A DNA stretch of 64,000 bases from Eutrigla gurnardus (GCA_963514095.1 OY741269.1:27266218-27330217); one strand, 5' to 3'; shown: positions 37,178-50,251, counted from the stretch's first letter. Made by a program: numbers and translations. The notes: generated by a model from the letters alone, not told the origin.

Positions 37178-37209
<32 letters not shown>
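37177..37209. repeat. TG dinucleotide microsatellite
   Basis: An uninterrupted (TG)n tract. Confidence 0.95.
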
Positions 37210-37211
<2 letters not shown>

Positions 37212-38042
37212 TATTGATATACGGACTAATACAAAAGATGGAAGCGGGTTGCCATGTTCTAGTTAAGCGTACACATTGTGCATTATAATATTGTGCATGG
37301 ACAGATGGAGGGAGTGGTTGAGATCGTCTATCAAGGTCTCCATGCTGAGATGCTTCATAGTCCGGATATTAGAGACATCGCAGTGCAGCTTATTATTATC
37401 TTGTAGATTTGTCCGTTTCCTACTTAGTTAATGTCTGTCTGTGAATAAAATGCAATACAGCACTGAATAAATGTAAAAATGTCAAAGAAGTAATTAAGGC
37501 TGACGACTAAAAAACACTTCTCTTAATGACTTTGCACAAAAAAAACAAACAAAAAAAAGTGCACAGCGTTGATTGGATGCATTATTTGGCCTTTCAGATG
37601 ATGACTGATGCTAAATAGTTTTTGAGGAGGCAAATTATATTTCTTTCTACTCGTAAAGTTTTGAAAGTTAAAAAGCTTTTGTGGCTTAAACCCAGGAGGG
37701 CCGGCCATACTCGTCAGCGAAGAGAAACCCCATCTCCCTGATTGACTCTGGCTCACATCCATTAACACACACACACACAACTGAAGCCACACACACACAA
37801 ATATGTGCACGTACAGGCATACGAACCTGAGGTGTAAAGAAATAGAACGATATTTTCGCCACGTACGCCATTTCCACGTGTCGTCATTGTGCATTTTAGG
37901 CTTTTTCACGTGTTATTTTATGGATATGTTTAACGTATGACGGCTGCAGTTATGTTTAGGCAATAAAGTCTCTTCGTTAGCTTTAGGAGAAATATTTAAA
38001 AGCAAATTATGTAAGGAAACAAACAAAAAAACAACACATTAG

Positions 38043-38460
38043 AACAGAGATCTTCAACATAGGGGTCCGGGACCCCTAGGGGTTCTGCAGAGTTACTGCA
38101 GGGGGTCTGCAAAATTATTTGATCGCAAACTTTTTTTCTTCCAAAATTGAAAATGTCCAAAAAAACACATTAATAATACATATAATAAGCAAATATAAAT
38201 GCTTATTGTTGTGTTAAGGGGAAATTATGATGAAGAAATGCCAATATAGAATCACATTATGTTCCATAAATACATGAATCTGTCAACAATTATTATTTTA
38301 ATGGCTTGGCATTCTACACATACATAATTACCTTTTTACATGGCCCTATGGGCTGCACTACACATTATTATTATTGGCCCGGTTTAATAAGCAGCACAAC
38401 TTTATATGATATAGGGGGGTCCCTCCACCGCGTCACTATCATCCAGTAAAACGTTTGCAT
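38043..38460. repeat. hAT-like non-autonomous repeat remnant
   Basis: It starts AGAGATCTTCAACATAGGGG followed by TCCGGGACCCCTAGGGGTTC and GGGGTCTGCAAAATTATTTG. The right part has TTGGCCCGGTTTAATAAGCA and GGGGGGTCCCTCC. This left-end style and layout match hAT-type MITEs common in fish. The expected inverted right end is not seen, so the copy is truncated or diverged there. Confidence 0.5.
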
Positions 38461-41400
38461 TAGAACATCAGTCTCCAACGCTGGTCTCCTGGTGGCAAGT
38501 CCTGTGTTTGTTTGACCCATCCACCTCCTACCTTCCACAAATGGTCTGCCTCGTATTCTATACTCCATCACATGTAAGAGCATGTTTGTCTGTTGACATC
38601 ACAGACACGCCCAAAGCAAGAAAGGCGTTCTTATTGAATGCAGAATTACTCGGGAATCGCTCATAGGTCAAATAATGCCGGCGAGCTGGAAATACATGCC
38701 GTGGAACCGGCGCTTAAAGGGCCGGACCCCCACAAGCGTGCTTGAGCCTGTGCTTCCAGCCTGCTAATTCGGAAAGCAGGGAGGAGGCTTATTGTCATGA
38801 ACTCTGTGTGCCCTCCGCTCTGCCCTGCTTCTCCACCTCAAACCCCTCCCAGTCACAGACCTAAATGGATTAATGCAGGCTGGTCCCTCCTCCTCCTCCC
38901 TTCCTCATTCTGGTTCCCCTTAAACAAACTCATCCCTGCCACACCCTGAAAAACACCGTACTGTACACGCACAGTTAATCTGCTCCGGTAGCATCCTGAT
39001 AACGAGTGTGAAAGAGCAGGCGGGCGAATCCGATGAATAGCAGGTCTGAATATGCAGCGTTCAGACGGCGATAATTGTGGGTGCTCTCGGTTTGAGTCCT
39101 GTTAACTGTCAGACGCGGTGTTTCAACACCTGTCTCGTGTTTCACTCTGCATAATAAGAGTTTCTATTTAAAGGAGGAGAAGCGAAGACGCCAGCCGAGG
39201 TGTTACCTCTAAGTGCTGGAAGAAAATACCTTGATTGTCAACAAGAGAAGGGGAAGAAAAAAACCTTTTCGTTTTGAAACCAACCTAATCTTCGTTACCG
39301 CTGGAAGAAATTAATGCAACAGAAGACAGAAAAAGGCAATCTGAAATTGAATTATCTCCCCCCGTTACGCTGTACGGCAACAACACCGTAACTGATGATG
39401 GAAACGGTGTTTTAATAGAGCCACGGAGAACAATGCAATGCTTATCAGGGCCGATTGATTTCAATTCAAAATATCGCAGCAGTCTCCGCAGTAAAACCTC
39501 CTAATACATTTAATAGCCCAGAACACGCTGCTCAGTATGCTGCTGCTTACTTAGGCTCTTTTTTTGATTTGCCCTTGAAGGATAGATTTAGTCATTCTAT
39601 TGAAGTTCTGGCAGTAGTAGCATCTTGCTGTGCTACTCAGACTGATGATAGCCTCTTTTCTGGCAGGTGTCCACCTTCTGCCGGTAACAATCAACAAATG
39701 AAAATCGCAGCCTTCGACTTGCCCCGTCTCCCCTGCCCAGCAACAAACTGAACGCCAGACAGTAGACGGCTATTAACACGAGGCGTTCCGACAACAGACT
39801 TTTGTCAGGGCTTCATGTTCGTGAATAGATGGCGGTATGGATACTGATTTATTTTACTTCATGGTCACTCAGTGCACCTGCATCCCTATTGCAAGTTCAA
39901 TCGAATCACCTCTTTTCTTTCTCCTCAAAAGCAAAGCGCTCAGTGCTGTAGTGCTCTGACTATTCAGTAATAAGAGGGGAGCAGTCGGGGACCAGCTCTG
40001 CCACAAAACATCCTCCAACGAGGAAACTGACGTCCTTAAGCCGGAGGAGCAGAATTACCCAAAAAAAAAGCCACCTTGGTTGAACCACGAAGAGCCAAAA
40101 AATGACGTTAAATTATCCGGGGAGAGGACAGTGAAGTTCACGGCCCGTCACCGAAATGCTAAATGGGTCCAGGCGAGAAGGAAAAAGGTCTGCGTGAAGT
40201 GAAAGAAAATCCCAATCCACCGAGGCAAATACTTTGCCAACGCGGCGCCCTCGGAGGCATTTAGCGAGCGCACACCATCACCTACAATGTTACAAACAAA
40301 GACATGAAGCACATCTCTCACATTTCCACTTCAAATCACATCCTGACCTGACTTAGACTGAGCCCTTTGGAGTTGTAGTGAAAAGTCTGCACATGTAGTC
40401 ATGGTGAAAAACGCTCACATCACAAAATCCTGAATTCAAATGATTTGCTCATTAAGACTTCCCGCTTGAGATCATGATAATGTTAATTACAGTTACACCT
40501 CGATGCTGTGTGCTTATTGTTACTGGTGTTGATTCGGGGGGAACATTTTTTAAAATTTTGCTTTTAGAAAATCTCTCTCTTGGCTTGTAGAAAATTCACG
40601 GAGGCAATTACGGAGAAGTGGATCCCCCAAATGGCACTTGTTACTTAATATACACTACATTAAATCCAAGTATTTTGGTGAAATGTAACTAATCTGGTTG
40701 AAGCCTTCCTCCTACATCCTCTCCCCTCCGTGTCAGTGGGCATGATACGCAGTCGGCTTAACCCCTGCCTGTGTCACTCTCCCTGGTAGAAGCTCCTCAG
40801 ATCAGAAATGAATTCTTCATGCTGATCCCGGAACAAGGCTGTGCTGCATTTGTCACAGCCACTTTCTTCCACTTTAACTCAAAGCTGTTTGGTATGGCTG
40901 AAGCTTTGCCGACTGCAGAGATGTGACAGTTGGAAAAGCTCGGGCTGAATGCTGCGTCTCTATCTGCGGAGGGGAGGGGTGTTCAATCGCTATGTAAAGT
41001 CTGCTCTTTTGTAGATTTAATTCAGAATACAATGCTCAGATAACTGCTCTTTTCACATAGAAATGAAGAATTCATATTTTTTCTTTTTTTTTCCCAGGGA
41101 AGAGATCATGGTGGGTCTTTGAGGCTGTAGCCTAACACAAATGAGAGAAGGTTTGTGGAGGTGCCCAGAGAGGCTTAGCTATGCATTGGCTGTTGAGTCT
41201 GGCATGTGTTCTGGCACCGCCAGTGTATTCTCAACAGGACTCTGGTGGATTAGTGTCCATTTGGACAACAGAGTGGTCCGCAGCTTGGGGGTGACGGGTG
41301 ACATTCAACTTCAGCAGGCCGGCAGCTCTCACGCTGATCGCGAAGTTTAGTCTTGCCATTTATTATCGGTGATGTGTGGCCAACGCCGTGCCATCGCTAT

Positions 41401-41664
41401 ATTTATTTGAGTTTTGTTGACGGGTATGACGACTCGGAGAACAGAACGCGTTGTGTTTTGTGTTGTTTTTCGTCTTCTAGTCTGGATGATTCTATATGTG
41501 TGATGTGAAGCTGCAGCGTGGTGGGTCAGTGGTGGCTTTTGGGGAGGGGGGGGGGAGCGGCAGCCCGTTTTGCGTTTGATCCCGGTCGGGGTACATCCAT
41601 GCTCTCCGGGCGACTGCTGTGGTCCATCTGGTGGAGGCTTTAATCACAGCCCCCCCCTACTCAC

Positions 41665-41668
<4 letters not shown>

Positions 41669-41760
<92 letters not shown>
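41669..41760. repeat. long CA dinucleotide microsatellite
   Basis: About 92 bp of nearly perfect (CA)n, the longest simple repeat in the window, between C-rich and T-rich flanks. Confidence 0.97.
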
Positions 41761-41762
<2 letters not shown>

Positions 41763-44475
41763 GCAAAGCTCCCCACTTGAGAATCTTTAGACTGCTGCTC
41801 ACTTCCGGACCTTTTTTTTTACATTTTTTTTATCATCTTTTATTATTTATTTTCTCAGCAGTCAGAGTCCTGCTTTCTTGCTACTCGAGTCCTCGGGTGG
41901 AAGTCTGCGAATCACTGGAACACCACCTGTCATCCATAATGATGTTTTAAAAACCTCCATCCAAAATCTCACACTATCTGATGTGGGTAAACGGCTGCAC
42001 TGCTGCACGGCTTTTGATAAGGAATATAACCTTTTAGAAATGACACGTATCCATAGTCCTTCACAGGGATGGCCTACGGTACTCTGGGCCGAAACATGCC
42101 CATGCTGCACAAATCCAGCTCTCCAAATGTCACTTCATGCTCAGCCGCCCTTTTCTCATGCTTGAAGAAAAGCAAGTGGGCAAACGCAAAAACAAGAAAA
42201 AAACTCCACCGGGCTTTCAGTTTTAAATGCCTACATGCTTAGAGACACGTTTCAATTATTTTGTGTTCTTGAAATATTTAGCCGGTTGAAGGGAGAGAAT
42301 TTAGTTGGCAATGACTCTCGAAAATAATTTTCCACTATGAAAACAACAAGACGTGTTCAGAAGGTAGAAATCATGCTCTGAGTAAATTAACTATTTATAA
42401 TGTTATGAAATTAAGCCAAGACAGATTAATGTGGCAAAACAAACAGAGGTAGATGACAATATTTCTTGAAAGAATATGAATGTATTCCTGTAAATTAGCT
42501 CACACAGCCGCTTATGTGGAGAACAAGGCAGACTGCGGTGAACCACTTAAACCCGAATGCTGCTCTCAGAATAAATTCATTATTATAGGAAGTAAAGGGT
42601 CAGCGGATAATAATCATGAAGCTGTTGGAACCATTTGCAGCCTCCCCTTGGACAAAAATGATGTGCAGTATTTTCATGTATGTCCTATATCCTATCTTCT
42701 ATTCAGCTCGCCCTTCCCAAACAGCTGATCGTTTGAAAAAATCCCAATGTGATGCTACTATATTTTCTGCACACGACGCTGTACAAGCAGGGGCGTGTGC
42801 CACCGGACACCTCCCGGCGAGCTGCTGCAACTCCTCCTCGCCGCTAATGCACGAGCAAAGCCATGCATCATTTATTCACGGTGACAGCAGATACTTTGCC
42901 TCATCCCTGATAATTAGCGAATCGATAAAAACGCATCGGCTTTGAAACTATCAATTCTGAGGGGACGACAAACAAAAAAAATAGCGTTGTTCATCAACAT
43001 GCCAGGATCCCAGATGCGGACGATCACTCACTATCGGCAGCGTTTTGTCAGCTTTTTCCTCACAACGTTTCCTCACATCACTGCCCACAAAGCGAGTCCT
43101 CACCTCCACAATAGACGTTCCATAATATCTCAAATTGGGGTCTACAAAGGCCATCATACATATATATGTATATATAAAAAAGACAATTTAATATTCTTTC
43201 ATTGGGAGATTTTGTCTGCATCATGAAATGTGTCTATTGTAAGAGCCGAAGCCTTCTGAATGAGATTATCAGGGATGCCGACGGGTCACTAAAGGCCTTG
43301 CTCTGGTTAATTCCTCTTTTGTCAATGTTCATAAGGCTGACATATGTGCGCCACGTTCTGATATCGCTGTCTGTTTTATAACTAATTCAGTAAATCTGCC
43401 CAATCCAATACACACCTCAGGCTGCGTCGCGTCGACCTGAAACAACATCAGATTTAGCCGAAGACCTCCGAATTTGACTCCGCTGTCAAACAGTCGTCGA
43501 GGCACTTTTTCCGTTTTCCATAATAATTGGTAATGTGCGAAATAACAAAATGTGAAGAAACTCACTAAATGTGGGGGGAAAACACAATACTGCTATCTCT
43601 CCAGCCTTGTCTGTTTCACTATTCTCTCTCTCTGTTTATCCTTTTAAGCCGAATGAAATAACTGCAACTGGATGTGAAAACATTGTCCACGAGAGGAAAC
43701 AAATTTGTCTCTGAAATTAAATGCTTTTCCTCCAGCAGGCAAAAGAGCAGCCCTGGGACATTTCTTATTTTGGGGGGGTTAAAGTAGAAAAATGCACAGC
43801 AGGAAGTGAGATTATTGTGTTTATTGAACCTATTGAACTGAACAAATGTAGACACTGACTTGATGTAAATCCCCAGTACTATGAATATATAATCCACAAC
43901 TATATAAACTGCTATAATTAGGGATTCTCATGGTTGTTTTCTATTTTTCCTTTTTTTTTGAGGCCCCCTTCTGTATTTTCTAGCACATAAATATGATGTT
44001 GATTTATTACATAAATGACTGGAGACTTTTAAATTAAGCTGTATCTTTTTTATTACTTAACAGATAATAATCAGCCTGTTTTTATTGCCTTGTGCTTCAT
44101 GTTAATCTTAAGGGTTGGGACAACCCCTTTAGTCATGAATGTCAAGACACAGATTCCTACTCAGACTCTGTCACTATGCAGGTGAAATTACAGGTTATAA
44201 CTTCCAGGTTAAAGTACCTGAACACCGAAGGGTGACCTTTGATCGGGGCGTGGGCGCTCGTATTCGCGGCGGTGTGCTATTCTGTAGTTGGGACTTTTTA
44301 CGCATCGCATCCACATCGCAAGCCTTTTTTATGTCATATCTACGGAGTTGATGAAAAATAGGTAATGATCAAAAACATGGTAATACATAATGAAATACAC
44401 AGTGAAAGGCACCCTGCGGGGTGGGCACAAAAAAACCTCAGACGGGGAGAAAGAGAGACAGTTCAGTTAGCTTTA

Positions 44476-44477
<2 letters not shown>

Positions 44478-44527
<50 letters not shown>

Positions 44528-44626
44528 ATGAGCCTGCAGACACCTGCTCCATTCTGCAGTGATGGCTCCCAGTGGGACACAGGCTCAGCTGCTGATCTCT
44601 AGGCCCTCCCTGCAGTACTGGTGGCC

Positions 44627-44670
<44 letters not shown>

Positions 44671-44793
44671 TACACACACGCAGCACTTCCAACAAATCGG
44701 AACCCTCTAGCCCCCCCACTTCGAAGTGTCTCTCTGTGTTCCCCCGTAACTGACACACCACATGTGCTCGTACCGAGTGCAAACATGACATGA

Positions 44794-44833
<40 letters not shown>
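44478..44833. repeat. TG tract followed by two CA tracts (opposed microsatellites)
   Basis: (TG)n at 44478-44525, (CA)n at 44628-44666 and (CA)n at 44796-44833. The first is complementary to the other two in inverted orientation, so a fold-back is possible. Confidence 0.95.
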
Positions 44834-44835
<2 letters not shown>

Positions 44836-45570
44836 GCTGCGTGGCCTGTGTTCATGTGATGTTGCATGTAAATTGTATGACACATAATCTGCTCCAGTCT
44901 GATTTATGCTGTAGGGAAGCCATGGCTGAATAGCATGTCTCTATTTCGACGACCCGAAGCTACAGAAGCTCGACTGAACACAGCAGTGCATCAAACCTCC
45001 ATACGATGTGCTGCTGTGAGTGCACTTAAGAAAGGAGGCGAAAAAAAAGGGATCAAATTATATAAATTCTATATTTTCTTGCCTGCATGATTCATGTCTA
45101 ATTTCTAATACAACGAGCACATTGTGTTTTCGTCGTCCCCTGCATTAATCAGGCAGCGTTGTACTTGTGTACTTGTGGCACTATTGTTATTGTCGATGCT
45201 GCTAGTTTTTTGCACACATCTCCGTCTCCCTGTATTCCTCCCTGTGAGCGCCCCCCCCTCCCCCCCTCTGTGGCGTCGCTCAGTCTGCTGCACCTGTTTG
45301 TGCCTCACTGACGGCAGGGTTGTGGAGCATAAATGAACTAATTTCCTGGATATAGAGAACACAGCAATCAAGGGAAGGGAAGTGCAGCGAGCGGCAGATG
45401 GAAGGAGCTAATCATTGTTATGAAATAGAGATGACCTCTAACTATCTCCTGGCTGCTAATACACCGTAGCTGCACACGTTTGCCGGCTCAGTTCTTTTCT
45501 TCCTCCTGTTTGTTGTTGTGGCGATGATGACGATGATGAACCTCTTCAGGCACGTTTGAATTGCAAGACT

Positions 45571-45610
45571 TTTTTTTTTTCTTTTCCCTTTTTTTTTTTT
45601 TTTTTTTTTT
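45571..45610. repeat. T-rich homopolymer tract
   Basis: About 40 bases almost all T with two CTTTTCCC-like interruptions. Confidence 0.9.
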
Positions 45611-46518
45611 AAATGTTGAAACGGAAAAAATTGGAGTTGTCAAACAAAAAGCTAGTGTCACATAGAGAACGGCAGCTGCCTGCAGTGGGTAATCAGCAGA
45701 GCTTTTCGACAAATTAACAGCATTCAGCTCTGAAGCACGGCGCACTGCAGGTTTTCAGATGCGGGCTTTTTAAAATTAGATCTCAGTGACTGAAATATGG
45801 ACTAATTTGCAATTCAGCCTTTGCTCACATGTTCTTTTTAGTTCTATCCCGCTCTGTGGAAGGTGACGCGGTCACGGTCGTTCCTAATGTGGTAACTGAT
45901 AGTGTGGATGCTCATTTCCAACAATCGGCCTGAATTCCGTTGATTGCATGCAGAATCCCTCCGCCCGGGTTCTGCTGGGTTCAGTATTAACACACATCTA
46001 CAGAGCACGGCGTTCGACAGGGGAAGTGATGGTAAACTTTGCTGCAGGCGTACAGTATGTTGGAGGACGAGAGCATTTAGGCGTTTCTTCATTTATCAAG
46101 GCGCTCGTTTAAAGCAGCGGTGCATTTAATGGAAATACACCGCAGCATGCTCAACTTTTAATGCTAATATTACACAACACGGCGAAATATATACCATATT
46201 TTTTTAATAATCAGAGTAATGTTGTGCTGCCCGGGATGGAAATGCATTTCCGTTTCGATATCGAGGTAAAAAATAAATAAATAAATAAAAGAATGCGATG
46301 CTGCTTTTGAGGCTTTTACACACCAAAGCCACCAGAATCTTCCAGCACATTTATCTAATGTATGCAAATGATCTCGCTGTGCTTAATGAAGGCACCATTA
46401 ATCACTATAACGATGGTCTTTTTTAACCAGGGTAATCATGCGCACGCACACAGACACACAGTTTCAAGCACATGCACAAGCATATGCGCTTACACACACA
46501 CACACCCACTCACTCGCC

Positions 46519-46540
46519 CACACACACACACACACACACA
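46519..46540. repeat. short CA microsatellite
   Basis: A (CA)n tract near the end of an interrupted CA-rich stretch from about 46440. Confidence 0.9.
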
Positions 46541-47990
46541 GAACCTGCCTCAACACAAGCAACACATTGATGACAAATGCGCAAAATCCCAACACAAGCC
46601 ATTTGACCATAAATGTAACTCCGCATGATGACGGCCTCATAGTCACGAATTAATTTCCTCCGTACTTTTTTTTTTACTCTTCCATTAAATCCAATGTAAG
46701 TTACAACTGGTCTCCATGTTCCTACCTCCAACTGCGTTACGCAATCACCTCATATTTGATTATTCCTCCCAACACGGTGCCCACCAGATGCATCAAAATA
46801 TGCTAAAATGTCAATCACATTTATTTAATAAATTCAGCTAATTAGTTCCACCGGTCTCGACAAATAATTCACGGTCCGGCCGCTTTATGCAAACGGCAGA
46901 TAACACTGTTGTGAGTCGGGGAAAAGCGGGCAGTCATTTCGTGCGCTGTGTAATGACAACAAAACACTGAACAGACGTCTTTGAACTCGTGTAAGAACTC
47001 CAAACTGCAAAACAGTTTTTTGAAGCACAACTCCTAACGGAACGTATTTCACCGCTTATCCTTCGCCGTGCATTTGCATACAGTTGACGGAAACCCCTGG
47101 GTACAGTCAGCAGCATGACAGTGGGTTATGAAGGCTTCCGGGAGGCTCTGGGGTGTGGATCTGAGCCAGTTTGAAGGGGAGCCGAACCAATGAAGAGCCC
47201 ACAGCGGATTAGACACCCACAGCTTCATGTCGCTTTAATGCGGCGAGTCAGGGATTTTCTTACAACGCTTTTGCCTAAACGCTCAGGGTTTTCTCGTGCC
47301 CCCTTTTTCCTCACTCATTCCCTTCCTCTTGAAGTAATCTCTTCTATGTAAATGGCACAGTAATGTTAAAAAAAAAATGTCCACGGCGCTCCTGCCTCCT
47401 CTGCTAATGTGACTTGACAGATGTTAACCGCAATTTAAATGTATTGATAGCTGTCATCAAATGCTAACACAACTGTACAACTCATTATGCTGTCGGGGGA
47501 ATAAAAATAAATATTTCCTCTTCACGTAAAGTTCAACGTGCACTGCTGGAGCACACATCAATTTACTATGACATATAATTCACATAATTCAAATGCAAAC
47601 ACTGCACATACGCTGACAGAATTCACTAAACGCAACAAACGTCAAATATATTACCCACACACACACACACGCATACACACACACCAAATTCCCTTGATAA
47701 CAGTCTGACTGGCAGAGGCTAAAGACAGAGTAGGCGTCCGTAATTGAACAAACATAACAATGTAAATATTTACTAATACTACTCCATTGGGGATACAGGC
47801 AAAATCCCACAATTGATTTGCTCTCTTACTGCCCCTTTGCTCTTTTCCTCACACACACACACAAATTCTCACACACACACAAGCGCGCTAACGACCACTC
47901 TCTCCCCCCCACCCTGTTCCTTATCTCTGTATTATGCTTGCCTGTGTTCATTAAAGAGATGGAGATATATTGGTCTGTCTATCCTCTTAC

Positions 47991-48122
47991 CAGGGGTGAC
48001 CTGTAGCCCATCTGGGCTGGCGATGACAGGAGATCCCTGGGAAATAGCGGCGAGTGCGTCTCGGGTACGGAGCCCACGCCACTGGCTGCTAGTCCCGAGA
48101 GCTGCCCGTACCTCGCCATCAT
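47991..48122 (-). CDS. possible distal alternative 5' coding exon of elavl4
   Basis: On the minus strand a 44-codon open segment starts ATG ATG GCG AGG and ends TCA CCC CTG|gtaagagg, a good donor in phase 0. It reads MMARYGQLSGLAASGVGSVP, then ETHSPLFPRDLLSSPAQMGY, then RSPL. The segment is rich in CpG and G/C third positions amid AT-rich, repeat-rich surroundings, which is typical of real coding sequence. The only downstream minus-strand exons in the window are those of elavl4, and exon 2 accepts phase 0, so a product ...GYRSPL-IISNMEAP is possible. An acceptor-like gtgagcag lies 9 nt before the first ATG, after a long CT tract, so it could be an internal exon. I do not recognise the peptide; membership in elavl4 is inference. 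Confidence 0.45.
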
Positions 48123-48180
48123 CTTGAGATGCTGCTCACAGAACACACACACTCATTCACAGACACAGGAGGAGAGGGGA

Positions 48181-48360
48181 GGAAAGAGAGAGAGAGAGAG
48201 GGAGAGAGAGAGAGAGAGAGAGAGAAGAGAGAGGGGGTGTGAGAGAAGGGAAGGAGAACAGATAACAGCAGGTAGGAAGGACGGTGAGAATGGTAAAGGA
48301 CAGAAGAGGGAGTGGGGAGGGAGGGGGAGGGGGGACATGAAGAAAGAGGAGGTAGAGGGG
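48181..48360. repeat. GA-rich purine tract
   Basis: A long GA-rich stretch with (GA)n cores at about 48187-48234. On the minus strand it is a CT tract immediately upstream of the candidate 48-kb exon and could act as a polypyrimidine tract. Confidence 0.9.
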
Positions 48361-48400
48361 GATTACAGAACACTTTGCTCTCACACAAATGCATGTGTGA

Positions 48401-48428
48401 ACACACACACACACACACACACACACAC
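48401..48428. repeat. CA dinucleotide microsatellite
   Basis: An uninterrupted (CA)n tract. Confidence 0.95.
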
Positions 48429-49249
48429 GTACATACAGGCATACACGCTTGCAAACTGTACATTCACATGAAGGCACACGTACAATCTTAGCCCCAGGTG
48501 GGTAATATCACAAGCAAGCCTATGTTGGATGGGTATGATAGCTACCTTGGTTTTCTTACAGTAGAGGGGTATAAAGTAGCTAGCCATTTATTATTACAAG
48601 CCAGAATGAGTGTGAGAAGCGTAACAGCCCCCTTTTTTTTTTCTCTTCTCCCTCCGTACCGACTATCGTGCCGGGGAAATATAATAAACAGCTGCCGTTA
48701 TCAATCATCCCCTCTGTCTCCTGGCTATGAGCATACAGAATTAGACAAGCACGGACATACGATAACACACACATGACAGAATGGTTGGCAGCAGACACAC
48801 ACAGGTGAAGTGTGGAGAAAGAAGCAAATCCAAATCTCTTTACCTCATTGCTCAACAAAGCAGCGTTGAGTGTTCGGCTTATTTCGAACATGTTCAGGTT
48901 CGGTGCTTTTTTTGTTGTCGTTCTGTCCTTTTTTTTTTTTTTTTTTTCTCAGATTCTCTTCAGTTCTTTGCTCCCCTTTTTTCTTCTCTACGGCTGGGAT
49001 TCAGTCCCGGGAACACAAAAAAAAAAGAAAGAAAAAAAAAAAAAAAGGAAATGAATTGGAAAAAAGAGGGTAATAAAAAAAAAAAAAGAATCCACCTTAA
49101 ATTTTCTGATTTTGGAGTTGTTTGATTTTTTTTTTGCAGTGCTCTGTTTCTTTCTGTCTCCACTGTCTGTTGATGCACCTCTGCTGGCTGTAGTGGTGGC
49201 GTTTGTGTCCAGGGTCTCCACACACGTCTAAGGAGTCAATATGCAGTTT

Positions 49250-49251
49250 TT

Positions 49252-49285
<34 letters not shown>

Positions 49286-49592
49286 ATCTCCCCAGAGTCA
49301 GCACATTAAAACAGGCAGTCAGGCAGTCGGTGGGTTGGTGGGTCGGGCTGGCGGGCTGGCTGGCTCCCTTATCTGTCCCCCGCACACTGGCTCACACAAT
49401 ACGCTCCGATCCTCACACTGCTCGCTAGCAGATTAGCCTGTCCCAAAACATAGCACTTAGTTTAAACTCCCCTCCCTTTTGCTCTCTCTCTCTCTCTCTC
49501 TCTCTCTGTATCACTCCCTCTGGCTCGCTCCTTTGCTCTCCCTCCCTCTCTCACTCCATCTCTCTGGATCTCTCTCTCTCTCTCTCTCTCTC
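49250..49592. repeat. cluster of CT microsatellites
   Basis: (CT)n tracts at about 49250-49273, 49482-49507 and 49569-49592 with CT-rich spacers. Confidence 0.9.
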
Positions 49593-50199
49593 CTCCCATT
49601 GCTCACGCATTGATGCAGCTACAGTTCACTGTGCTACCACAAGGTGGGAAGACTGTTCTAGCAACGGCGACAACATCGCCGTCACATCCCTTCCTCTCCG
49701 TGCCACTCCTATCTTTTAGAATTTCCTCTCTTCTCCTCTTCCTGCGTGCGTCGATAAAACACGGGTCTAAATGGTGAAGGAGCGTTTGCACTCGTATTGT
49801 GGTCGCTTCTCGTTCCCTGAACCACATCAAAACTGGCAGGCGGGGGAGCGGCGGCGGATCGGTTAGGGGTGCGTGAGGACTAATGGCGTTCGGGCCCTGC
49901 TATCTAATTGTGGCTCTTACAAAAAAAAAAAACACAGGTTGTGGATTCAAATGTGGTAAACGACTTTAAGGGAGGAAATAATTCAGCACTTCCTCGGGGG
50001 TGTGTTTTTTTTGTGTGTGACAGATGCATGTAAAGTAATGGAATGTAATAAAACCTGCACACTACGGAGAGACCTCAAGAGAGTGGGAATGAATGGTACC
50101 TCTCAGTAAAAGGCAGCAGAGGAAAAAAGTGAGGGCTGGGCCGATGTGAGCATCAAGGTCAGGTGGTTGTCCTTTTCCTCGGCAGGGTGTGGCACAGAG

Positions 50200-50251
50200 A
50201 TGACGAAGCAGCTAGTCACAGGCATGGCAGGAGATCCCAACTATGGAACAA
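50200..50251 (+). other. weak candidate first exon or leader of agbl4 (unproven)
   Basis: On the plus strand a short segment reads ATG ACG AAG CAG CTA GTC ACA GGC ATG GCA GGA and continues to AACTATGGAACAA|gtaaac, a possible donor in phase 1. That is the phase required by the agbl4 exon at 59635. It encodes MTKQLVTGMAGDPNYGT plus one base, follows an acceptor-like cctcggcag, and shows no convincing similarity to the mammalian CCP6 N-terminus as I recall it. The frame runs into a poly-A tract beyond the donor. It is listed because the agbl4 start must lie somewhere upstream of 59635, and phase and orientation fit. Confidence 0.15.

Larger units (their letters stand above)
34297..47990. other. 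region upstream of elavl4 first exons; intron if the 48-kb exon is real
   Basis: About 13.7 kb without a certain gene. It holds the CpG promoter block, a TA repeat (35228-35251), a 19-base G run (36386-36404), a hAT-like repeat remnant (38043-38460), a very long CA repeat (41669-41760) and the opposed TG/CA tracts at 44.5-44.8 kb. Several unique AT-rich stretches, such as 36960-37160, 39420-39720 and 45840-46160, could be regulatory but show no coding structure. Confidence 0.6.

Noticed and set aside
39455..39751. 98-codon plus-strand frame in the elavl4 upstream region
   Set aside because: No recognisable domain, and coding composition is not convincing; it may overlap a conserved non-coding block.
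44463..44885. 140-codon minus-strand Cys/Val-rich frame
   Set aside because: Entirely explained by three microsatellites.
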